From assembly GCF_022370755.2 (NCBI RefSeq), contig NZ_CP092364.2, positions 3,534,001-3,598,000 of the forward strand: a stretch of DNA of 64,000 bases, in the 5' to 3' direction. The notes beneath the pieces are model-generated. The model was given only the letters and a program-made list of their open reading frames with translations. It ran no database searches and was not told the origin of the DNA. Position numbers and translations under genes: made by a program. The DNA comes from Mycolicibacterium goodii (lineage in GTDB: Bacteria > Actinomycetota > Actinomycetes > Mycobacteriales > Mycobacteriaceae). Of the stretch, positions 35,132-45,888 are shown piece after piece (positions within the stretch are counted from its first letter, which is position 1; every line of letters begins with the position of its first letter).

Positions 35132-36193
35132 ATGTCACGGCTGACCCGGCTCGGGTTCATCGACATCCGCCGCACCAGCGATCCCGTGCGGCGAAAGGTG
35201 CGCAGCCGCGGCGTCCCGCCCGCGCTGGCCGATCACGAGATCTTCTACACCGAGGACGTCCGCGAGGCCGCGCGTCTGGTCGGTCGCACGCTGTCGCCCC
35301 TGACGCTCACGGTCGACGCCGCCGATGCCGGAGGTTTCGCGGCGACCATGCACGGCGTCCGGTTGCGCAACGTCAGCCTGCTCTACCTCGACCTGCACGT
35401 GGCCGCGACCCTCGACATCCCGGAATCCGGGCGGTACTTCGCGGTGCACATGCCGCTCAACGGCAGCGCCACGGTGACCCATCCGGCGGCTGAGTTCGAC
35501 GCAGGCACCACACGGTCGCTGGTCACCAGCCCGGGCGACCCGGTCCGGATGAGCTTCGCACACGACTCGCCGCAGATGCTGGTGCGCATCGAGGAGGAGG
35601 CGATGAATGCCCACCTCACGCGCCTGCTCGGGCGGAACCTGGTCGGACCGCTGAAGTTCGAGCCCGAGTTCGACCTCACCACCGAGGCGGCCACCCGCTG
35701 GCACGCCGCGGTGCAGCTGATCCACACCGAGGTGTACCACGCCGGTTCGCTGGTGCAGCGCGGCTGCGCCATCGGTCCCGTCGAGGAACTCGTGATGAGC
35801 AGCCTGCTGTACCTGCAGCCGTCGACCTACTACTCCGACATCACCCGCCCCACACCGGCAACCCCGCGCCGGGCGGTGATCCAGCAGGCCGTCGACTACA
35901 TCGAGGACCATCTGGCCGAGAAGATCACCATGGAGTCGCTGGCCGAGGCGCTGCACATGAGCGTCCGGTCGATCCAGCAGGGCTTTCGCACCGAACTCGG
36001 AATGAGCCCAACCACGTTCATCCGCGAACGTCGCCTGGAACGCGTGCGCGAGGAACTGACCGACGCCATCCCGTCCGACGGCGTCACGGTGACCGCGGTC
36101 GCCGAACGCTGGGGCTTCCACCACCTCGGCAGCTTCGCCGTGGAGTACCGAAAACGGTGGGGTGAGACGCCATCTGAAACGCTGCGGCGGTGA
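35132..36193 (+). CDS. AraC-family transcriptional regulator
   Basis: A 353-residue regulator. Residues 40-230 form the AraC_binding_2-type sensor domain (YFAVHMPLNGSATVTHP, LVTSPGDPVRMSF), and the C-terminal 100 residues are the two-HTH domain: AVDYIEDHLAEKITMESLAEAL, then SVRSIQQGFRTELGMSPTTFIRERRLERV (given in parts) and WGFHHLGSFAVEYRKRWGE. ATG 35132 has only a weak ribosome site. It is divergent from hucM, 228 bp apart, and upstream of cstA, so it could control hydrogenase, cstA or both in response to carbon state. The effector is unknown. Confidence 0.87.
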   Translation: MSRLTRLGFIDIRRTSDPVRRKVRSRGVPPALADHEIFYTEDVREAARLVGRTLSPLTLTVDAADAGGFAATMHGVRLRNVSLLYLDLHVAATLDIPESGRYFAVHMPLNGSATVTHPAAEFDAGTTRSLVTSPGDPVRMSFAHDSPQMLVRIEEEAMNAHLTRLLGRNLVGPLKFEPEFDLTTEAATRWHAAVQLIHTEVYHAGSLVQRGCAIGPVEELVMSSLLYLQPSTYYSDITRPTPATPRRAVIQQAVDYIEDHLAEKITMESLAEALHMSVRSIQQGFRTELGMSPTTFIRERRLERVREELTDAIPSDGVTVTAVAERWGFHHLGSFAVEYRKRWGETPSETLRR

Positions 36194-36365
36194 GCACGGC
36201 GAACCCTGCCAGGCCGAGCAGATGCTCACCGTCGCAGGAGATCGGGGCCGAAGCCGAGAAACGCCGAGGACGCAGCGGAAACCGGGATTCGATGACACTC
36301 GACTTGCGCACGGTGGAAGGATCAAGACCAGAGACGCACGACACAGGGGTCGACAAGGAGAGATC

Positions 36366-38672
36366 GTGGCAACACCTGATGCACCAACAACGGATCGCAT
36401 CGAGGAACAAGACGGCGACATCACCTATATCCGCACCGACAAGGATCTACCGCCGGTCGCGATCATCGACCGCTCGCCGATCACCACCCGACACAAGATC
36501 ATCTTCGCGATCATCGCGCTGGTAGGCGCGATCGCCTGGGCGATCATCGCGTTCTTCCGCGGTGAGACCGTCAACGCCGTGTGGTTCGTGATCGCCGCGA
36601 TCTGCACCTACATCATCGGCTTCCGGTTCTACGCGCGGCTGATCGAGATGAAGATCGTGCGCCCGCGCGACCACATCGCCACTCCGGCTGAGCTTTTCGA
36701 GAACGCCACCGATTACGTCCCGACCGACCGCCGGGTGTTGTTCGGTCACCACTTTGCTGCGATCGCCGGCGCCGGCCCGCTCGTCGGACCGGTCCTGGCG
36801 ATGCAGATGGGTTACCTGCCGGGCACCATCTGGATCATCATCGGCGCCGTCCTGGCCGGATGCGTCCAGGACTACCTGGTGCTGTCGATCTCGGTGCGAC
36901 GCCGTGGCCGTTCGCTGGGCCAGATGGCCCGCGACGAACTCGGCTCGGTCGGCGGCGTCGCGGCCATCGTCGGCGTGCTCGTCATCATGGTGATCCTGCT
37001 GGCTGTGCTCGCCCTCGTGGTCGTCAACGCCCTGGCCGAGAGCCCGTGGGGCGTGTTCTCCATCGCCATGACCATCCCGATCGCGATCTTCATGGGTCTG
37101 TACCTGCGGTTCTTCCGTCCCGGCCGGGTGTCGGAGGTGTCGTTGATCGGCGTCGTGTTGTTGCTGCTCGCGGTCGTGGCGGGCGGCTGGGTGGCCGAGA
37201 CGTCGTGGGGCGCAGACTGGTTCACGTTGTCCAAGGTCACGCTGTCGTGGTGCATCATCATCTACGGTCTTGCCGCGTCGGTTCTGCCGGTGTGGTTGTT
37301 GCTGGCGCCGCGTGACTACCTGTCGACGTTCATGAAGGTCGGCACCATCGCGCTGCTGGCGGTCGGCATCCTCATCGCCCGCCCGGTGATGGAGGCACCC
37401 GCGATCTCGAACTTCGCGGGCAGCGGCACGGGCCCGGTGTTCGCCGGTTCGCTGTTCCCGTTCCTGTTCATCACCATCGCATGCGGCGCACTGTCCGGCT
37501 TCCACGCGCTGATCTCCTCGGGGACCACGCCGAAGCTGCTGGAGAAGGAAAGCCAGATGCGACTGATCGGCTACGGCGGCATGCTCACCGAGTCCTTCGT
37601 CGCGATCATGGCCCTCATCACGGCGGCCATCCTCAACCAGCATCTGTACTTCGCGATCAACGCGCCCAGCGCACAGACGGGCACCACAGCACAGACCGCG
37701 GCCGACTACGTCAACGGCCTCGGCCTCTCCGGCGCACCGATCACCGCCGACGAGATCACCGCGGCGGCCGAAGGCGTCGGCGAACAGTCGATCGTGTCAC
37801 GCACCGGCGGTGCACCGACGCTGGCGTTCGGTATGGCCGAGGTGCTGCACCAGGTGTTCGGTGGCACCGCACTCAAGGCGTTCTGGTACCACTTCGCGAT
37901 CATGTTCGAGGCGCTGTTCATCCTCACCACGGTGGACGCGGGCACCCGCGTTGCCCGGTTCATGCTCTCCGACGGGTTGTCCAACCTCGGCGGCCCGCTG
38001 CGCAAACTCAAGGATCCCAGCTGGCGCGTCGGCGCATGGGTGTGCAGCATCGTCGTGGTGGCCGCGTGGGGCAGCATCCTTCTGATGGGTGTCACCGACC
38101 CGTTGGGCGGCATCAACACACTCTTCCCGCTGTTCGGTATCGCCAACCAGCTACTCGCGGCGATCGCCCTGACCGTGGTGACGGTTGTCGTGATCAAACG
38201 CGGTTTGCTCAAGTGGGCATGGATTCCGGCGGTTCCGCTGCTGTGGGATCTGACGGTGACCATGACTGCGTCGTGGCAGAAGATCTTCTCCGGTGACCCG
38301 AAGGTGGGGTACTGGACGCAGCACTTCCAGTACCGCGACGCCCGCGACGGCGGCGCGACGGCGTTCGGCGCAGCGAAGGACGCCGGGCAGCTCGACGCGG
38401 TCATCCGCAACACGTTCATCCAGGGCACGCTGTCGATAGTGTTCGCGGTGCTGGTGCTCATCGTGTTCACGGCCGGTGTGGTGATGGCGCTGCGGGCCCT
38501 GCGCGGGACGGGTCGCCCGCTGGCCGAGGACGAGCCGGTGCCGTCGCGGATCTTCGCTCCGTCGGGGTTGATCCCCACGCACGCCGAGAAGGAGGTGAGC
38601 AAGCAGTGGGACGCCTTGCCGACCGCACACGCCAGGCCGCACGCCAAGTCAGCTGGTACTTCTCGACATTGA
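36366..38672 (+). CDS. cstA: Carbon starvation protein CstA (peptide/pyruvate transporter)
   Basis: A 768-residue membrane transporter with about 16-18 helices. CstA hallmarks: FGHHFAAIAGAGPLVGPVLA near residue 125, LEHP-like DYLSTFMKVG, HALISSGTTPKLLEKE near 380, and LTTVDAGTRVARFML near 520. Family members import pyruvate or peptides during carbon limitation. GTG 36366 is chosen because AAGGAGAG ends five bases upstream; the frame continues upstream but without support. Orthologous context is Rv3063, which directly follows ligB in M. tuberculosis, whereas here 16 kb of hydrogenase genes intervene. Confidence 0.92.
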   Translation: MATPDAPTTDRIEEQDGDITYIRTDKDLPPVAIIDRSPITTRHKIIFAIIALVGAIAWAIIAFFRGETVNAVWFVIAAICTYIIGFRFYARLIEMKIVRPRDHIATPAELFENATDYVPTDRRVLFGHHFAAIAGAGPLVGPVLAMQMGYLPGTIWIIIGAVLAGCVQDYLVLSISVRRRGRSLGQMARDELGSVGGVAAIVGVLVIMVILLAVLALVVVNALAESPWGVFSIAMTIPIAIFMGLYLRFFRPGRVSEVSLIGVVLLLLAVVAGGWVAETSWGADWFTLSKVTLSWCIIIYGLAASVLPVWLLLAPRDYLSTFMKVGTIALLAVGILIARPVMEAPAISNFAGSGTGPVFAGSLFPFLFITIACGALSGFHALISSGTTPKLLEKESQMRLIGYGGMLTESFVAIMALITAAILNQHLYFAINAPSAQTGTTAQTAADYVNGLGLSGAPITADEITAAAEGVGEQSIVSRTGGAPTLAFGMAEVLHQVFGGTALKAFWYHFAIMFEALFILTTVDAGTRVARFMLSDGLSNLGGPLRKLKDPSWRVGAWVCSIVVVAAWGSILLMGVTDPLGGINTLFPLFGIANQLLAAIALTVVTVVVIKRGLLKWAWIPAVPLLWDLTVTMTASWQKIFSGDPKVGYWTQHFQYRDARDGGATAFGAAKDAGQLDAVIRNTFIQGTLSIVFAVLVLIVFTAGVVMALRALRGTGRPLAEDEPVPSRIFAPSGLIPTHAEKEVSKQWDALPTAHARPHAKSAGTSRH

Positions 38673-38809
38673 TGGGCGACAACCACTATCGGCGCTACGT
38701 CGAGCACCGGGCTCGCACCCATCCCGGCGAGCCCGTGCTCTCCGAGCGCGAGTACTGGCAGATGCGCCACCGTGGCGCCGACGCCAATCCCGGCGCTCGC
38801 TGCTGCTGA
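38606..38809 (+). CDS. YbdD/DUF466-family small protein
   Basis: A 67-residue protein, MGRLADRTRQAARQVSWYF at the start and SEREYWQMRHRGAD near the end, the YbdD signature found downstream of cstA/btsT-type transporters. GTG 38606 has AAGGAGG ten bases upstream, inside cstA, and overlaps the cstA 3' end by 67 bp, so the two are translationally linked. It probably assists the transporter at the membrane face. It ends ...ARCC just before a hairpin. Confidence 0.85.
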   Translation: MGRLADRTRQAARQVSWYFSTLMGDNHYRRYVEHRARTHPGEPVLSEREYWQMRHRGADANPGARCC

Positions 38810-38889
38810 CACAGCAGCGCCGAAACAGCAGCGCCGAGACCGACGTTCTTGTCGTGGATCTCGAAGACTTACGACAAGAGCGTCGTTTT
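38802..38889 (+). terminator. Terminator region after cstA-ybdD (two hairpins)
   Basis: The first hairpin, GCTGCTG-ACA-CAGCAGC (38802-38818), overlaps the ybdD stop. The main hairpin has 15-bp arms CGACGTTCTTGTCGT (38841-38855) and ACGACAAGAGCGTCG (38871-38885) with one G:U pair, followed by TTTT. Between them ACAGCAGCGCCGA occurs twice with a 14-bp period (38811-38837). This should end the cstA transcript. Confidence 0.75.
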
Positions 38890-38903
38890 CGACACGCGTG
38901 ATG

Positions 38904-39320
38904 TCACCGCACGGAGTAACGCACCGGTAGGTGTTTGGGGCCGCCGACGAACGTGGTGGCGGTGTGCTGGGCCGGGCCGGTCGACTCCATCGAGTTCAGC
39001 CGCGGGATGAGCTCGCTGAAGAAACTGTTGATCTCCATGCGCGCCGGCGCGGCCCCGAGACAGAAGTGCACGCCGTAACCGAATGCGACGTGCTTGTTGG
39101 GATCGCGGCCCACGTCGAACCGGAACGGGTCGGTGAAGACCTCCTCGTCACGGTTGCCCGACGGGTACGACAGCAGCACGGATTCGCCTGCCGCGATGGG
39201 TACGTCGCGCACGACCGTGTCCTCGGCGGCGGTGCGCATGAACGCCTTGACCGGGGTCACCCAGCGGATCATCTCCTCCGTGGCGGTGCCCACCATCGAC
39301 GGATCCCTACGCAGCCGATC
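38904..39320 (-). pseudogene. Cytochrome P450 C-terminal fragment
   Basis: About 139 residues of a soluble bacterial P450: EEMIRWVTPVKAFMRTAAED (the ExxR is lost to EEMIRW/R order typical of this family start), SGNRDEEVFTDPFRFDVGRDP and the haem loop VAFGYGVHFCLGAAPARME with its Cys ligand. The N-terminal 250 or so residues, including the oxygen-binding helix, are missing; homology stops near 39320 where the DNA switches to the tail of another gene on the opposite strand. It cannot encode a working P450. Confidence 0.75.
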
Positions 39321-39321
39321 G

Positions 39322-39549
39322 ATGGGCGCCGCCGCGCTCAGCCGCGCCGCGCACGCCGGTGAAGATGTCGCCGAGGTGCTCAAGAAGATGGAACTCGAGG
39401 CATCCTACCGATCGGCAGGCCATCTTTGGTTCGACGAGTTGATCGCCCCCGAGGAGACCCGCAACGCGCTGCTCGTCGCGCTGCACCAGGGTGTCTACAG
39501 CAGGCAGGCGCCCCCAGAGCCGGTCTCACGCCCGATGATCATGCCGTGA
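39322..39549 (+). pseudogene. Acyl-CoA carboxylase (carboxyltransferase) C-terminal fragment
   Basis: About 75 codons ending in HLWFDELIAPEETRNALLVA and a short tail ...SRPMIMP. The DELIAPEETR segment matches the C-terminal helix (DD-V-I-P-ETR) of propionyl/methylcrotonyl-CoA carboxylase beta subunits. Everything upstream is replaced by the P450 fragment. The last 24 bases overlap the end of the convergent molybdenum hydroxylase FAD gene. Assignment to carboxylase is moderate because the piece is short. Confidence 0.5.
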
Positions 39550-40521
39550 CGCCGCCAACGTGAGTGCGCGCACCACGCTGTTGCGACCGAGCGTGACCTT
39601 GAAGCCGTTCTCGCTCAGCGGTTCTGCACCGGCCATCAGCGAGTCGGCGGCCCTGCGGTAGCTGACGACCGTGGGCGGTGCGCCGATCAACGTGTGGTCG
39701 GCGTCGGGAACTCGCCACGGCTTGGCGGCCACTCCTCCGAGTGCGATGGCCGCGTCGCGGATGACCCCGTCGACGATGTCGAGTCCCACCGCGGCCGATA
39801 CCAGCGCGAACGCGTAACTGTGCCGGTCGCGCACCTTGAGGTACCAGCCGGCGCGACCGAATGGACTCGGCGGCAGTTCGATTCCGGTGATCAGGTCCGC
39901 CGGCGCGAGCACGGTGTCACGCTCAGGGGTGTCCCCGGGCAGCGTGTAGAAGTCGCTGATGGCAACGCTTCTCGCGCCCCGCGGTCCCATGACGTGCACC
40001 GTGGCGTCGAGAATGGTCAACGCCACCGCCATATCGGACGGGTGCACGGCGACGCACATGGGGTTCGCGCCGAAGATCGCGTGCTCACGGTTGAACCCGG
40101 TGCGTGCCGCGCACCCCGATCCGGGTGTCCGTTTGTTGCACTGCTCGAATCTGGGGTCCATGAAGTACGGGCACCGTGTGCGCTGCAGCAGGTTCCCGCC
40201 GACGGTGGCCATGTTGCGCAACTGCGTGGTGGCACCGGAGAGCACGGCCTGCGACAGCACAGGGTACTGGCTGCGGATCAACGAATGGTTGGCGAGTGCG
40301 CTGTTGGTGACCCCGGCGCCGATCATCACACCGCCGGATTCGGTCGCGCTGATCGAGCGCAGATCGAGTCGCCCGACGTCGACGAGCGAATCCGGGGTCT
40401 CCACACCGTTTTTCATCAGGTCGAGCAGATTGGTGCCGCCCGCGTAGAAGCGGGCACCCTGGACACCTGCGCTGACGGCATCGGCGATCGTGGTGGCGTG
40501 GGCGAACGTGAACGGTCTCAT
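39526..40521 (-). CDS. Molybdenum hydroxylase FAD-binding subunit (PaoB/XdhB-like)
   Basis: A 331-residue subunit of the xanthine-dehydrogenase family that holds FAD and passes electrons to the acceptor. FAD motifs are FYAGGTNLLDLMK and TVGGNLLQRTRCPYFM; the latter has the Cys-rich PaoB-type insertion (CPYF...CNK...GCAAR) that in PaoB binds an extra [4Fe-4S] cluster. ATG 40521 overlaps the 2Fe-2S gene stop as ATGA. It is the last gene of the operon and ends within the neighbouring carboxylase remnant, so its final residues may have been altered by the deletion. Confidence 0.88.
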   Translation of the reverse strand: MRPFTFAHATTIADAVSAGVQGARFYAGGTNLLDLMKNGVETPDSLVDVGRLDLRSISATESGGVMIGAGVTNSALANHSLIRSQYPVLSQAVLSGATTQLRNMATVGGNLLQRTRCPYFMDPRFEQCNKRTPGSGCAARTGFNREHAIFGANPMCVAVHPSDMAVALTILDATVHVMGPRGARSVAISDFYTLPGDTPERDTVLAPADLITGIELPPSPFGRAGWYLKVRDRHSYAFALVSAAVGLDIVDGVIRDAAIALGGVAAKPWRVPDADHTLIGAPPTVVSYRRAADSLMAGAEPLSENGFKVTLGRNSVVRALTLAASRHDHRA

Positions 40522-41030
40522 CGGTGACTCACATCCTCGATGGCAGCGACGATGTTCGCGTATGCACCGCAACGGCAGATGTTTCCGGCCATGCGTTCGC
40601 GGATCTCCGCACGGGTCAGACACGGAAGTGGTACGCCGTCCTGCTCGCCGAACGATTCGGCGGACAGATCCCCACGCGCGTGCTCGTGGAGCATCGCCTG
40701 CGCGGACATGATCTGCCCGGGCGTGCAGTATCCGCACTGGAGGGCATCGTGGTGGACAAACGCCTCCGGTAGCGGTGCCAGTCCGGTATCGCCCGTGGCG
40801 GTGGCCTCGATGGTGCGGACAGTTCGTCCCGTCACCGAGACCGCCAGCGTGAGGCAGCCCAGTACGCGTTCGCCGTCGAGGTGGACGGTGCACGCGCCGC
40901 AGACGCCGTGGTCGCAGCCTTTCTTGGTGCCGGTCAAGCCGAACCGCTCCCGTAACAGGTCCAGCAGTGTGGTGCGCACATCGACGTCCACGGTCATCCG
41001 GGAGCCGTTGACGGTCAACTCGATGTTCAT
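40518..41030 (-). CDS. Molybdenum hydroxylase 2Fe-2S subunit (PaoA/XdhA-like)
   Basis: A 170-residue iron-sulfur subunit. The plant-ferredoxin-type site is GCDHGVCGACTVHLDG plus LGCLTL, and the second cluster is QCGYCTPGQIM with NICRCGAYANI. Unlike E. coli PaoA it has no Tat leader, so this enzyme should be cytosolic. ATG 41030 lies 14 bp after the large-subunit stop; a GTG three codons upstream is an alternative. Confidence 0.92.
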   Translation of the reverse strand: MNIELTVNGSRMTVDVDVRTTLLDLLRERFGLTGTKKGCDHGVCGACTVHLDGERVLGCLTLAVSVTGRTVRTIEATATGDTGLAPLPEAFVHHDALQCGYCTPGQIMSAQAMLHEHARGDLSAESFGEQDGVPLPCLTRAEIRERMAGNICRCGAYANIVAAIEDVSHR

Positions 41031-41044
41031 GTCGTTCACGGAGT

Positions 41045-43255
41045 TCACGAGGGTTCCCCCAACAGCATCTCGGTGGTGATCGGTACCTGGCGGATCCGCT
41101 TGCCGGTCGCGTGGAAAATGGCGTTGGCGATCGCGGCGGCCACACCGCTGGAGCCGATCTCGCCGATTCCGCGCACACCGATCGGATCCAGATCGTGATC
41201 GGGAACCTCGACGAATTCGATGTCGAAATCCGGAATGTCCGCGTGGGTCGCGACGTGGTACTCCCCGATTCGCAGGCCGGCGTCGTGCGGCACCTGTTCG
41301 AACAGCGCCATGCCGATCCCGAAGATCACCCCGCCCATGACCTGGCTGTCCGCCAGTCGGGGGTTGACCACCCGACCGCAGTCCAGCGTGGCCGACCAAC
41401 GTGTGACGGTGGCCTTGCCGATCGCCTCGTCCACCTCGACCTCACAGAAGTGCACGCCGAAAGATTGTGTGGTGGTGGTCGGTTCCCCTCCCTCGGCGGT
41501 CGCGGTGAAAGTCAGCAGGTCGGCAAGTTCCGCACCGCCGTCGCGCAGCACCTCGGCGACCGTGACGACGGGGCGCCCCTCGCGCAGGACCACGCCCGCG
41601 CGGATGTCGAGTCCGGCGGATCCGCCGTCCACGCCCGACACCCAGCTCAGCAGGCGTTGTTTCCATTCCACGCCGGCCGAGAACACTGCGGACCCGACGC
41701 TCGCGGTGGTCTGTGAGGCACCGGTGTACGGCGCGGCGGGAAACCTGGAGTCACCGGTGTCGAATGCCACGGCCGTCAAGGGCAATCCGGTGGCGTCGGC
41801 GGCGACCTGGCCCATCACGGTCCGCACGCCGTTGCCGATCTCATGCGTCGCCGAGGCGAACCGCACCGTCCCGTCGACCGCGGTGTGAACCGCACAGCCC
41901 GCGCTCATGCGTCTGCCCGGATATGTCGCGGTGGCCATCCCCCAGCCGACCAGCAGGTCGCCGTGGCGCATGGCGCGCGGTAACCGGGGGCGCAGGCTCC
42001 AGCCGAATCGCTGCGCGCCCCGGCGATAGCACTCCTGCAGGTGCTTGCCGGACCACGGCCGCCCGCCGGCCTGATCGATGTCGGCATCGTTGCGCACCCT
42101 GAACTCCACCGGGTCGATGCCCAGGGCGTAGGCCAGCTCGTCCATGGCGGATTCGAGCGCGAACAGACCGGGCGCTTCCCCTGGCCCCCGCATGAAACAG
42201 GGCGTCGGCATATTGGTCGGCGCAACCGTGTGTGACGTGACCACGCGCGGTGACCCGTACAGGTATCGCGCGGGTAGGCCGGCCGGTTCGCAGAAATGAG
42301 CCAGCGGGGAGGTTTCGGTGAGCGTGTGGTGTTCGGTGCTCAGCAGGGTGCCCCGCGCGTCGGCGACCAGTGTCAGGTCCTGCTCGGTGCGGGGGCGGTG
42401 CCCCGTGGAGGTGAACATCTGGTCGCGGGTCAGCACCAGCTTGACCGGGCGTCCGACCGTACGCGCCGCGACTGCGCACAGCACCACGTGCATCCACAGG
42501 AAGTTCTTCGAGCCGAAGGCCCCGCCCACCAACGGCGACACCACGCGCACCCGGTCCTCGGGCATACCGAGGTAGCACGCGAGCACACGGCGTTCACCGG
42601 CGATCCAGCGGGTCGTGTCGTGCACCGTCAGGTGCTCGCCGGCCCATTCGGCGATGGTTGCCGACAGCTCGATCGGATGGTGTGCGTGCTCGGGGGTGTG
42701 GTAGGTGCCATGGTGTGGCACGAGATCCGTGGTGGCGCAGATCTGGTCAGCGCCGCGCCGGTCCTGCAGTTTCTCCTCCACCAGTTTGACCCAGTGGTCG
42801 GGTCGGTAACGGTCAGCGGCCGGAACGTCGGCCATCACCAGGTGCGCGGGTGCGGTCTCGTAGTCCAGTCGCATCCCTTGGGCGGCGGCCGTGGCGTTCT
42901 CGGGGGTGTCGGCGACCACCAGCGCCATGTGCTGGCCCGCATAGTGAACCTGCAGATCGGCCAGCGGGGTCCGCCGCTCGAAGGGAAAGTCCGCGGTGAG
43001 GTCGCTCGGAAGGCTGTGCAACGGTGGGCAATTCATCGGCGTCAGGACGTGGAGCACGCCTGGCGCCGCCGATGCCGCGCGCGCCTCGCGGCGCACCGAC
43101 TCCGCGGTCACCCGCCCACGCGGGATCCTCGACTGCACGAGGGCCGCGTGAACGAGCCCGGGAACGTCGACGTCGGCGGTGTAGACCGCAGCGCCGGTGA
43201 CCTTGTCGCGGCCTTCCACGCGCGGCACCGACCGGTTTTTTGCATCGGCCGACAT
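41045..43255 (-). CDS. Molybdenum hydroxylase molybdopterin-binding subunit (aldehyde oxidase type)
   Basis: A 736-residue catalytic subunit. Features: RVEGRDKVTGAAVYTADV at the N-terminus, GGAFGSKNFLWMHVVLC, MRGPGEAPGLFALESAMDEL, ATHEIGNGVRTVMGQ and GIGEIGSSGVAAAIANAI with the catalytic Glu. This is the PaoC/YagR-like aldehyde oxidoreductase group rather than xanthine dehydrogenase. ATG directly follows the bicupin TGA. No XdhC/PaoD-type insertion chaperone is nearby, so cofactor loading must rely on a gene elsewhere. The substrate is probably an aldehyde or N-heterocycle. Confidence 0.9.
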   Translation of the reverse strand: MSADAKNRSVPRVEGRDKVTGAAVYTADVDVPGLVHAALVQSRIPRGRVTAESVRREARAASAAPGVLHVLTPMNCPPLHSLPSDLTADFPFERRTPLADLQVHYAGQHMALVVADTPENATAAAQGMRLDYETAPAHLVMADVPAADRYRPDHWVKLVEEKLQDRRGADQICATTDLVPHHGTYHTPEHAHHPIELSATIAEWAGEHLTVHDTTRWIAGERRVLACYLGMPEDRVRVVSPLVGGAFGSKNFLWMHVVLCAVAARTVGRPVKLVLTRDQMFTSTGHRPRTEQDLTLVADARGTLLSTEHHTLTETSPLAHFCEPAGLPARYLYGSPRVVTSHTVAPTNMPTPCFMRGPGEAPGLFALESAMDELAYALGIDPVEFRVRNDADIDQAGGRPWSGKHLQECYRRGAQRFGWSLRPRLPRAMRHGDLLVGWGMATATYPGRRMSAGCAVHTAVDGTVRFASATHEIGNGVRTVMGQVAADATGLPLTAVAFDTGDSRFPAAPYTGASQTTASVGSAVFSAGVEWKQRLLSWVSGVDGGSAGLDIRAGVVLREGRPVVTVAEVLRDGGAELADLLTFTATAEGGEPTTTTQSFGVHFCEVEVDEAIGKATVTRWSATLDCGRVVNPRLADSQVMGGVIFGIGMALFEQVPHDAGLRIGEYHVATHADIPDFDIEFVEVPDHDLDPIGVRGIGEIGSSGVAAAIANAIFHATGKRIRQVPITTEMLLGEPS

Positions 43256-44302
43256 TCAGCGGTCCAGCGGGTTGCGTCGACCGACGATCAGCGGATCGGC
43301 TGTGGTGAGCGGGAAATCGGGCAGGGCCTCGATGTGGGTGTCGAACGTGGCCGCGAGCACCTCACGCGAGTAGGCGCTCACCGAGGTGCGGTATCCCACG
43401 TCGGCAGGGGTGGGCTGGTCGAAGAAGATCAGGAAGTGCAGGTCGGGCGCATCGACGACCTCGATGTGGTGCGGGTAGGCCCGCGGGATGAAGTAGACGT
43501 CGCCGCGATTCAGCTCCCACGTGTCGAGCGTGCCATCGGGGTCCATGACGGTCATACGGGCCGAACCGCTCTGCACATAACCCATTTCAGCGGTAGCCGG
43601 ATGCCAATGCGGCTCCCGCATGCCGTCCTCACGCACGCGCAGCGAGTACATCGACAGGTCCTTGAGCGCGGGCCAGAACTGGACGCGTGCGGTGCGGGCA
43701 GACCCGACCGCCGAGGTCACCGGAGGTGTCATCGCCTCCACTGCGAACTTGTGCGGATCACCGAAATGGGCTGACGGCGGGATCACCGGGTCGCCGCGTC
43801 GCGCGGCGAGGGCACGGTCGGTGGTGTCGCGGCGCAGCGCGGCGAACTCCGACGCATCGAGATCGTAGGTGTTGCCGAGCACCGCGTCGGTCATCGCACC
43901 GAAAGCTGCACCGAGACCGAAGTCCTCGGGACGTTCGTTGCGGAAGGTGATGATGAACTCGGCCGGTTCGGTGCCGATGTTCTCGATGTGGTGCAGCGAT
44001 CCGGAGTCGACGTGGAACATCTCGCCCGCGCTGACGGTGAACGTCGAGAACTGGCTGCCGCTGTCGAGCACCGACACCAGGGCGCTACCCGACACGCAGT
44101 ACGTGAGTTCGTTGGCGTTGGCGTGCCAGTGCGGGGTGCGCATCGCCCCCGGGTTCATCACGAGGCGTTTGATCGACAGGCCCCGCAGGATCGGAAAGTT
44201 GTCGGCGGTGACGCGGCGGATCGAGCCGAGGTCGTTCTCCTCGACGATCTCGCCGTCCAGCAACGACGTGGCATGGATGCTGTGGGTCACAGAAACGGTC
44301 AT
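43256..44302 (-). CDS. Bicupin protein (oxalate-decarboxylase-like)
   Basis: A 348-residue protein with two cupin barrels. Barrel 1 has TPHWHANANELTYCVSG and a later HHIENIG; barrel 2 has EPHWHPATAEMGYVQSG and HHIEVVD. Each supplies HxH...E...H metal ligands, as in bicupin oxalate decarboxylases. There is no secretion signal. GAGGAGA precedes ATG 44302. It is followed without a gap by the molybdenum hydroxylase subunits and lies 94 bp after the rox gene, so it may act in the same pathway, for example on a carboxylic acid made or consumed by the hydroxylase. That link is inference. Confidence 0.85.
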   Translation of the reverse strand: MTVSVTHSIHATSLLDGEIVEENDLGSIRRVTADNFPILRGLSIKRLVMNPGAMRTPHWHANANELTYCVSGSALVSVLDSGSQFSTFTVSAGEMFHVDSGSLHHIENIGTEPAEFIITFRNERPEDFGLGAAFGAMTDAVLGNTYDLDASEFAALRRDTTDRALAARRGDPVIPPSAHFGDPHKFAVEAMTPPVTSAVGSARTARVQFWPALKDLSMYSLRVREDGMREPHWHPATAEMGYVQSGSARMTVMDPDGTLDTWELNRGDVYFIPRAYPHHIEVVDAPDLHFLIFFDQPTPADVGYRTSVSAYSREVLAATFDTHIEALPDFPLTTADPLIVGRRNPLDR

Positions 44303-44396
44303 CGGCGCGGTCTCCTCTGCATGAAATGTGTTGTCCAGAAGCCTCGCCGATCGGTTCCCCCGCGTCGTCAATGCTGACTGCCATTTTCCGTTCCCG

Positions 44397-45839
<1,443 letters not shown>

Positions 45840-45888
45840 CTACGCGTTGCCGCATCTGTGTGCGGCCTGCGATTGTGCAGCAGCAACC

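Noticed and set aside
36447..37643. 398-codon open frame antisense to cstA, rich in His/Asp/Arg
   Set aside because: Composition and position fit the mirror of a GC-rich membrane gene; no domain or ribosome site.
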